64,000 bases of DNA, from assembly GCF_000382045.1 (NCBI RefSeq), contig NZ_KB907451.1:186001-250000 (forward strand), given 5' to 3'. This document shows, piece after piece, positions 58,510 through 64,000 of this stretch (its first letter is position 1; every line of letters starts with the position of its first letter). The notes under the pieces are model-generated. The model was not told the DNA's origin, ran no database searches, and saw only the letters and a list, made by a program, of their open reading frames with translations. A program made the position numbers and the translations under genes. Source of the stretch: Variovorax atrisoli 110B (lineage in GTDB: Bacteria > Pseudomonadota > Gammaproteobacteria > Burkholderiales > Burkholderiaceae_C).

Positions 58510-59559
58510 ATGGCCCTGATGGATTTCATCAAGAAGCAGTTCATCGACATCATCCAGTGGACCGAGACCGGCGATGGCACGCTGGCCTGGCGCTTCCCGA
58601 TGGCGGAGATGGAAATCCAGAACGGCGCCTCGCTCACGGTGCGCGAATCGCAGGTCGCCGTCTTCGTCAACGAGGGCAAGGTGGCCGACGTGTTCGGCCC
58701 CGGCATGTACAAGCTCACGACGCAGACGCTGCCCGTGCTCACGTACCTGAAGAACTGGGACAAGCTGTTCGAGTCCCCCTTCAAGAGCGACGTCTACTTC
58801 TTCAGCACCCGCCAGCAGGTCGACCAGAAGTGGGGCACGCCCCAGCCGATCACCATCCGCGACAAGGACTTCGGCGCCGTGCGCCTGCGCGCCTTCGGCA
58901 ACTACTCCTTCCGCATCGGCGATGCCAAGGCCTTCCACACCGAGATCTCCGGCACGCGCGACACCTACACCGTGGCCGACCTCGACGGCCAGCTGCGCGG
59001 CCTGGTGCTGCAGAACATCAGCAACGCCATCGCCTCCAGCGGCGTGCCCTTCCTCGACCTCGCGGCCAACCAGATCCAGTTCGCGCAGGCGCTCGCCGCC
59101 CAGCTGGTGCCCGAGTTCGAGAAGATCGGCATCAAGCTCGAGAACATCACGGTCCAGAACGTCTCGCTGCCCGAGGAGCTGCAGAAGATCCTCGACCAGA
59201 AGATCGGCATGGGCATGGTCGGCAACGACATGGGCAAGTTCATGCAGTACCAGACGGCGCAGGCGATTCCCAAGTTCGCCGAGGGCGCGGCCGGCGGCGG
59301 CGGTGTCGCCGGCGACGCGATGGGACTTGGCGCGGGCGTGGCGCTCGGCCAGGTGCTGGCGCAGAACCTCGCGCAGGGCCTGAGCCCCAACGCCGCGGCT
59401 GCCGCTGCAGCCCAGCAGCAGCAACCGTCGGTGGCCGTGGTGAGCGCTGCCGACGTGATGACCACGCTCGAGAAGCTCGGCGAACTCAAGACCAAGGGCA
59501 TCCTCACCCAGGAAGAGTTCGACGCCAAGAAGGCCGAACTGCTCAAGAAGCTGGTCTGA
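58510..59559 (+). CDS. SPFH/band-7 protein with C-terminal SHOCT motif (YdjI-like)
   Basis: A 349-residue protein. Residues 25-230 form an SPFH-like domain of the group often named virion core protein-like (SLTVRESQVAVFVNEGKV, FGPGMYKLTT, FRIGDAKAFHTEI). A Gly/Ala/Gln-rich linker and a C-terminal SHOCT helical pair (LGELKTKGILTQEEFDAKKAELL) follow. No transmembrane helix. Such proteins scaffold membrane-proximal complexes. First gene of the right-hand cassette, with a ribosome-binding site (AGAGGAG) before the ATG. Confidence 0.88.
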   Translation: MALMDFIKKQFIDIIQWTETGDGTLAWRFPMAEMEIQNGASLTVRESQVAVFVNEGKVADVFGPGMYKLTTQTLPVLTYLKNWDKLFESPFKSDVYFFSTRQQVDQKWGTPQPITIRDKDFGAVRLRAFGNYSFRIGDAKAFHTEISGTRDTYTVADLDGQLRGLVLQNISNAIASSGVPFLDLAANQIQFAQALAAQLVPEFEKIGIKLENITVQNVSLPEELQKILDQKIGMGMVGNDMGKFMQYQTAQAIPKFAEGAAGGGGVAGDAMGLGAGVALGQVLAQNLAQGLSPNAAAAAAAQQQQPSVAVVSAADVMTTLEKLGELKTKGILTQEEFDAKKAELLKKLV

Positions 59560-59650
59560 CCCCAGGCTTCGCGCACTTCGTGTCGCCCTCCCTCGTCCCT
59601 TGCAGGGGGCGATGCCAGCAGCCCGGCATAGCCGGCTGCGCGGTATCTCC
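59560..59650 (+). repeat. Dispersed GC-rich intergenic repeat, copy C
   Basis: Begins directly after the SPFH stop: CCCCAGGCTTCGCGCACTTCG..., then an internal GC-rich palindromic part and a CGGCATAGCCGGCTGCGCGG end. It matches copies A and B. Confidence 0.65.
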
Positions 59651-59682
59651 CGCCTCGTTCGTCGTGTCTTCAGCCGCGTGCC

Positions 59683-61167
59683 ATGGCTGAGGAAAACGGC
59701 AACCAGCGCTACTACCGGGCGCCCTGCCCCGGCTGCGGAGCGCCGGTCGAATTCCGCTCGGCGCAGTCGACCCATGCGGTCTGCCCCTACTGCCAGAGCA
59801 CCGTCGTGCGCCAGGGCGACACGCTCGCGCGCACCGGCAAGATGGCGGAGCTGTTCGACGACTTCAGCCCGCTGCAGCTGTTCGCCGCCGGCCGCATCCA
59901 GGACAAGCCCTTCACGCTGATCGGCCGGCTGCAGTACACCTACCCCGGTGGCCGCTGGACCGAATGGATCGCCGCGCTCGACGGCGACCGCACCGCCATC
60001 CTCAGCGAGGACAACGGCGCCTACGTCTTCGCCCTGCCCTTCGACCTGCAGCGCGCGGCGCCGCCGCCCGGCGACCTTCGCGTGGGCGCCACCAGCGCCT
60101 TCGCCGGCCAGAGCTACACCGTCACCTCGAACGAGCAGGTGGCGCTGACCTCGGCGCAGGGCGAGCTGCCGCACCCGCCCGAGCTCGGCCGGCCCTTCGC
60201 GATGGTCGAGCTGCGCAACGACCGCGGGCTGGTGCTCAGCATCGACTACGGCACCGCCAAGCCCAGCGCCTACCTCGGCCGCTCGGTACAGCTGGAAGAC
60301 CTGCAGCTGACCGGCCTGCGCGCCGAGTCCGCCAAGGACGAAAAAGGCCGCAGCTTCAACTGCCCCAACTGCGGCTCGCCCGTCACCGTCAACCTCGCCG
60401 ACAGCAAGAGCATCACCTGCGGCTCGTGCCACAGCATCATCGACCTGTCGCAGGGCATCGGCGGCGAGCTCAAGCACGCCACGCAGGACGAGCCCGTGCG
60501 CCCGCTCATCGCGCTGGGCAGCATGGGCCAGCTGCAGGGCGCGCAGTGGCAGGTGGTGGGCTTCCAGCACCGCATGGGCAGCGAGCCCGGCGACGACGAG
60601 CACTTCGGCTGGGACGAATACCTGCTCTACAACAACAAGCGCGGCTTCAGCTTCCTGGTGGACGCCGAGGACGGCTGGAGCATGGTCAAGCCGACCACCG
60701 GCGCGCCGGTGATGGCCGAGAACGGCACGAGCGCCACCTACCTCGGCAAGCGCTACCAGCAGCAGTACGCCTACAACGCCGAGACCACCTACGTGGCGGG
60801 CGAGTTCTACTGGCAGGTCGAGCGCGGCCAGAAGACCTTCAACCGCGACTTCGCCAGCGGCGGCGCGCTGCTGTCGATGGAGCGCTCGGCCAACGAGCTC
60901 ACCTGGTCTGCGGGCAGCAAGATCGACAGCGGCGCGGTGGCCACCGCCTTCAAGCTCGACGCGAAGAAGGACATGTTCAAGCGCGCCGACGCGCTGCCGG
61001 TGAGCGCCGCGTCGGGGCTGGGCTGCGGCACCATCATCCTCATCATCGTCGTGATCATCATCCTGCTGATCATCCTGAGCACCTGCAGCAGCAGCGGATC
61101 GTCCAGCGGCTACCGCAGCTCGGGCGGCTCCTACGGCGGCTATTCCAGTGGCGGCGGCCACAAATGA
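59683..61167 (+). CDS. Double zinc-ribbon DUF4178 protein with C-terminal membrane anchor
   Basis: A 494-residue protein. The first zinc ribbon has C15, C18, C34 and C37, followed by a DUF4178-type beta domain (about 65-200). The second zinc ribbon has C227, C230, C246 and C249, followed by a second DUF4178-type domain (about 255-430, FGWDEYLLYNNKRGF). One hydrophobic helix lies near residues 445-466 and a Ser/Gly/Tyr-rich tail follows. DUF4178 genes occur next to spermidine-synthase-like and DUF350 genes in polyamine-linked membrane-stress loci, as here. Biochemical role unknown. Confidence 0.85.
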   Translation: MAEENGNQRYYRAPCPGCGAPVEFRSAQSTHAVCPYCQSTVVRQGDTLARTGKMAELFDDFSPLQLFAAGRIQDKPFTLIGRLQYTYPGGRWTEWIAALDGDRTAILSEDNGAYVFALPFDLQRAAPPPGDLRVGATSAFAGQSYTVTSNEQVALTSAQGELPHPPELGRPFAMVELRNDRGLVLSIDYGTAKPSAYLGRSVQLEDLQLTGLRAESAKDEKGRSFNCPNCGSPVTVNLADSKSITCGSCHSIIDLSQGIGGELKHATQDEPVRPLIALGSMGQLQGAQWQVVGFQHRMGSEPGDDEHFGWDEYLLYNNKRGFSFLVDAEDGWSMVKPTTGAPVMAENGTSATYLGKRYQQQYAYNAETTYVAGEFYWQVERGQKTFNRDFASGGALLSMERSANELTWSAGSKIDSGAVATAFKLDAKKDMFKRADALPVSAASGLGCGTIILIIVVIIILLIILSTCSSSGSSSGYRSSGGSYGGYSSGGGHK

Positions 61168-61221
61168 CGGCGAAGATGCGCGCGATGCTCTCTCTAACTA
61201 CTGCTACGACTGGAGGTCCCC

Positions 61222-61440
61222 ATGGGATTTGAATGGCTGAAACCGGGCGTGGTCCTCGGATCGCTCGTGTACGCGCTGATCGGCGTCGTGATCTTCTGGC
61301 TGTGCTTCCTGATCATCGACAAGATCACGCCCTACGACCTGTGGGGCGAGATCGTCGAGAAGCAGAACGTGGCGCTGGGCCTCGTCGTGGCGGCAATGAG
61401 CCTCGGCATCAGCATCATCGTCGCAGCAGCGATCCATTAG
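61222..61440 (+). CDS. DUF350 small membrane protein
   Basis: A 72-residue protein with two hydrophobic helices (about 10-32 and 48-71) around a short polar loop (DKITPYDLWGEIVEKQN), the DUF350 pattern including the E..QN..L motif before the second helix. It is a single-unit form; some relatives carry two units. It sits 54 bases after the DUF4178 gene and probably forms a membrane complex with the cassette's other proteins. Confidence 0.88.
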   Translation: MGFEWLKPGVVLGSLVYALIGVVIFWLCFLIIDKITPYDLWGEIVEKQNVALGLVVAAMSLGISIIVAAAIH

Positions 61441-61531
61441 CCCCCGGCCTTGCACTTCGCTTCGCTACGCGTCGTTCGCCACCCCCCGCGGGGGAGGCGC
61501 GGTCCGCCTCGGGGCGGTCCGGCGGCGACCG
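61441..61531 (+). repeat. Dispersed GC-rich intergenic repeat, copy D
   Basis: Starts at the base after the DUF350 stop: CCCCCGGCCTTGCACTTCGC..., internal CCCCCCGCGGGGG palindrome, and a GGTCCGCC...GGCGGCG end. Closest to copy E (38020-38113). Confidence 0.65.
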
Positions 61532-61539
61532 CCTGATCC

Positions 61540-63087
61540 ATGGATACCCCTGCCAGTCCGCTGCCGGCCAAAGGCCCGCAGCCCGTGGAGATCGCGCTGC
61601 TCGCCAGCGTGTTCGTGGTCGCCGCCTGCGGGCTGGTCTACGAGCTCACCGCGGCCGCGCTCAGCTCCTACCTGCTGGGCGACTCGGTGCTGCAGTTCAG
61701 CACCATCATCGGCACCTACCTGTTCGCCATGGGCGTGGGCTCGTGGCTCTCGCGCTACTTCGAGCGGCAGCTGCCCGCGCACTTCCTTCGCATCGAACTG
61801 CTGGTGGCGCTGATCGGCGGCGCGCTGCCGGCGATCCTGTTCCTGGCCAACGCCTACGTGCCCGGCGCGTTCCGGCTGCTGCTCTACGGGCTGGTGATGG
61901 TCGTGGGCACGCTGGTGGGGCTCGAGATCCCGCTGGTGATGCGCATCCTGAAGCGCAACATCGTGCTGAAGAACCTGGTGTCGCAGGTGCTCACCTTCGA
62001 CTACCTCGGCGCGCTGGCGGTGTCGGTGGCGTTCCCGCTGATCCTGGTGCCGCAGCTCGGCATGATCCGCACCGGCCTGCTGTTCGGCTTCATGAACGCG
62101 GCGGTGGCGGTGTGGGCGCTGTGGCTCTTCCGCCATGAGCTGCGCCGCGTGGGCGCGCATGCCGTCGCGTGCGTTCTCGCGCTGGGGGCGCTGGTGGGGG
62201 CTTTCGTCGGCGCCGACCACATCACCACACTGGCTGAAGACAAGTTCTACCAGGACCGCATCGTCTTCAGCGCCACCTCGCCCTACCAGCGCATCGTGGT
62301 CACGCGCGGGCTGCTGGGGCACCGGCTCTTCCTCAACGGCAACCTGCAGTTCGCCGAGCGCGACGAATACCGCTATCACGAGGCGCTCGTGCATCCGGTG
62401 ATGGCCGCCCAGGGCGCGCCGAAGAAGGTCGCGGTGCTCGGCGGCGGCGACGGCATGGCGGTGCGCGAGATCCTCAAGTACCCGTCGGTCGAATCGATCA
62501 CGCTGGTGGAGCTCGACCCGAACATGACCAGGCTCTTCACAGAGCACGAGACGCTGGCCGCGCTGAACGGACATTCGCTGTCTTCGCCGAAGGTGAAGAT
62601 CGTCAACACCGATGCCTTCCAGTGGCTGCAGCAGCCCGGTGACATGTATGACGTGATCGTGGTCGACTTCCCCGATCCCACCAACTTCGCCATCGGCAAG
62701 CTCTACACCAACAGCTTCTACGCGCTGCTCGAGAAGCGGCTGTCGGCCAGCGGCTACGCGGTGATCCAGACCACCTCGCCGCTGGTGGCGCGCAAGAGCT
62801 ACTGGACCGTGGCGGCGACCATCGAGTCGGTGGGACTGCGCGCCACGCCGTACCACGCGCACGTGCCCAGCTTCGGCGAATGGGGCTACATCATCGCGAG
62901 CCGCAGGCCCTACCGCATGCCCGATGCGCTGCCGCCCGGCCTGCGATTCCTCTCCCCGACCACCCTGCCGCTGATGTTCGACTTTCCGCTCGACATGGCG
63001 CGCGTGCCGGCCGAAGTGAACCGCCTCTCGAACCAGATCCTCGTCACCACCTACGAGCAGGAGTGGGGCAAGGTCATGGCGCATTGA
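61540..63087 (+). CDS. Membrane-anchored polyamine aminopropyltransferase (spermidine synthase-like)
   Basis: A 515-residue protein. Seven or so transmembrane helices (residues 15-215) are followed by a cytoplasmic spermidine-synthase-fold domain. That domain has the GGGDG nucleotide motif at 301-305, an acidic residue binding the cofactor ribose (TLVELDPN) and the active-site block VVDFPDPTNF. The reaction would move an aminopropyl group from decarboxylated SAM to an amine. Membrane fusion separates it from cytosolic SpeE and suggests a membrane-linked acceptor. No SAM decarboxylase gene is inside the window. Confidence 0.88.
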   Translation: MDTPASPLPAKGPQPVEIALLASVFVVAACGLVYELTAAALSSYLLGDSVLQFSTIIGTYLFAMGVGSWLSRYFERQLPAHFLRIELLVALIGGALPAILFLANAYVPGAFRLLLYGLVMVVGTLVGLEIPLVMRILKRNIVLKNLVSQVLTFDYLGALAVSVAFPLILVPQLGMIRTGLLFGFMNAAVAVWALWLFRHELRRVGAHAVACVLALGALVGAFVGADHITTLAEDKFYQDRIVFSATSPYQRIVVTRGLLGHRLFLNGNLQFAERDEYRYHEALVHPVMAAQGAPKKVAVLGGGDGMAVREILKYPSVESITLVELDPNMTRLFTEHETLAALNGHSLSSPKVKIVNTDAFQWLQQPGDMYDVIVVDFPDPTNFAIGKLYTNSFYALLEKRLSASGYAVIQTTSPLVARKSYWTVAATIESVGLRATPYHAHVPSFGEWGYIIASRRPYRMPDALPPGLRFLSPTTLPLMFDFPLDMARVPAEVNRLSNQILVTTYEQEWGKVMAH

Positions 63088-63096
63088 ATGACGTAC

Positions 63097-63190
63097 TCCC
63101 CCAGGCTTCGCGCACTTCGTGTCGCTTCGCCAACCCCCTCGCCGGGGGCAACACCTGCGGCCGGGCGGAGCCGGTTCCGCGGTGTTCCTG
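63097..63190 (+). repeat. Dispersed GC-rich intergenic repeat, copy B
   Basis: Starts 10 bases after the aminopropyltransferase stop: CCCCCAGGCTTCGCGCACTT..., a CCCCCTCGCCGGGGG stem and a CCGGTTCCGCGGTGTTCCTGG end. It is the reverse-oriented near copy of copy A (33926-34022). Confidence 0.7.
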
Positions 63191-63206
63191 GAACAGGCAG
63201 GTGCGT

Positions 63207-64000
63207 ATGAGGCGGCGTGGGTTTCTTGGGGCTGCCGCGGGGGCTGCTGGTGCATTCGCGCTCGCCGGCTGCGAGGCGCCTCCGCCGCCCATCGAGGGTG
63301 GCTTCACCGGCATCGACGTCACCCGTGGCCATGCGATGCGCGACCACACTCTCGGGAGCACGACGCCTGCCGTGGTGAAGCGCACGCGCGTGGTCATCGC
63401 GGGCGGTGGCGTGGCGGGCCTTGCCGCGGCCCGCGCGCTGCGGCTCTCGGGCGTCGACGAGTTCGCGCTGCTTGAGCTGGAAGACACTGCCGGCGGCAAC
63501 GCGCGCGGCGGCATGGTCAACGGCATCGCCTGCCCGCTCGGCGCGCACTACCTGCCGGTGCCGGGCGACGACGCGCGCGAGGTGCAGGACCTGCTGGAAG
63601 AGCTCGGCCTGCGCCGCCGCGTGGCCGGCCGCTGGGAATACGACGAGGTCACGCTCTGCCACAGCCCCCAGGAGCGCCTGTTCTTCCAGGGCGAGTGGCA
63701 GGACGGTCTGCTGCCCGTGCATGGCGTGGGCGAGGCCACGCTCGCGCAGTACCGCAGGTTCGCGCAGCGCATCGACGCGCTGCAGCATGCCGCGCATTTC
63801 GCCATTCCAACGCTCAAGGTCGCCATCACGCCCGAGCTGCTGGCGCTCGATGCGGTCAGCTTCCAGAACTGGCTCGACAGCGAAGGCTTCAGCGATGCGC
63901 AGCTGCGCTGGTACCTCGACTACTGCTGCCGCGACGACTACGGCGCCGGCATCGGGCAGGTGTCGGCCTGGGCCGGCATCCACTACTTCGCGAGCCGGCA
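63207..64000 (+). CDS. Tat-exported lipoprotein-like FAD-dependent oxidase (partial, runs off right edge)
   Basis: Visible 264 residues. The N-terminus MRRRGFLGAAAG is a twin-arginine signal and LAGC (Cys22) a lipobox, so the product is expected folded, exported and possibly lipidated. An FAD-binding Rossmann fold follows (VVIAGGGVAGLAAARAL; GGG at 66-68, with acidic ELED at the second strand). The sequence resembles flavin amine oxidases/desaturases. Next to an aminopropyltransferase, oxidation of a polyamine is a fair inference. Start ATG at 63207, just after repeat copy B; 3' end missing. Confidence 0.8.
   Translation, partial: MRRRGFLGAAAGAAGAFALAGCEAPPPPIEGGFTGIDVTRGHAMRDHTLGSTTPAVVKRTRVVIAGGGVAGLAAARALRLSGVDEFALLELEDTAGGNARGGMVNGIACPLGAHYLPVPGDDAREVQDLLEELGLRRRVAGRWEYDEVTLCHSPQERLFFQGEWQDGLLPVHGVGEATLAQYRRFAQRIDALQHAAHFAIPTLKVAITPELLALDAVSFQNWLDSEGFSDAQLRWYLDYCCRDDYGAGIGQVSAWAGIHYFASR

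Overview
The window looks like chromosome from a Variovorax-like member of the Comamonadaceae (Burkholderiales, Betaproteobacteria). This is a judgement from protein flavour, very high GC coding DNA with long shadow reading frames, gene order around dnaA, and short GCTAT-N7-ATAGC palindromes that I associate with this family. No rRNA or tRNA gene, IS element, prophage or CRISPR array was seen. Most of the window reads as core chromosome.

Layout. 1-5660: an envelope and miscellaneous group (C-terminus of a YbhN-like membrane protein, PagL lipid A deacylase, phasin-like protein, metallophosphoesterase, two tandem exported paralogs, a small membrane protein, an EamA exporter). 5664-15563: a divergent catabolic cluster with a GntR/FCD regulator, dihydropyrimidinase, amino-acid-type ABC transporter, DapA-family lyase, a 982-residue fusion of three flavo/iron-sulfur oxidase subunits, a divergent M20 deacylase and the ABC ATPase. 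Two 12-bp GTATAC-type palindromes sit in its central promoter region. 15609-25384: the replication-origin region, gyrB-dnaN-dnaA leftward and rpmH-rnpA-yidD-yidC-mnmE rightward, with DnaA boxes between. 25487-32218: a cyclic-nucleotide-binding-domain protein, a zinc-ribbon membrane protein, a Kef-type antiporter, then kdsD-kdsC-lptC for Kdo synthesis and LPS transport, and an SDR. 32362-37379: a glycine-rich RRM protein, a Mn2+ (yybP-ykoY) riboswitch driving a GDT1-family transporter, a SAM-II riboswitch plus terminator driving metX-metW, a YigZ-family protein and a voltage-gated-type K+ channel. 37479-48302: bactofilin, DUF72, two M20 peptidases, a hydrolase, an MFS transporter, a DUF4132 protein, a YidB-like protein and rsmE. 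48372-54634: amgK divergent from lptD-surA-rsmA. 54912-58330: a barstar/secreted barnase-type RNase pair and malic enzyme maeB. 58510-64000: a five-gene cassette (SPFH-SHOCT, zinc-ribbon DUF4178, DUF350, membrane-anchored aminopropyltransferase, Tat-exported FAD oxidase) that runs off the right edge.

Ties between regions: several genes serve the outer membrane (pagL, kdsD/kdsC, lptC, lptD, surA, amgK). Two riboswitches lie within 1 kb of each other. A family of about 95-bp GC-rich repeats sits just after stop codons in the right half. The strongest candidate for an under-described system is the 58.5-64 kb polyamine-linked membrane cassette. The triple-fusion oxidase cluster with a metal-ligand-depleted M20 protein comes next.
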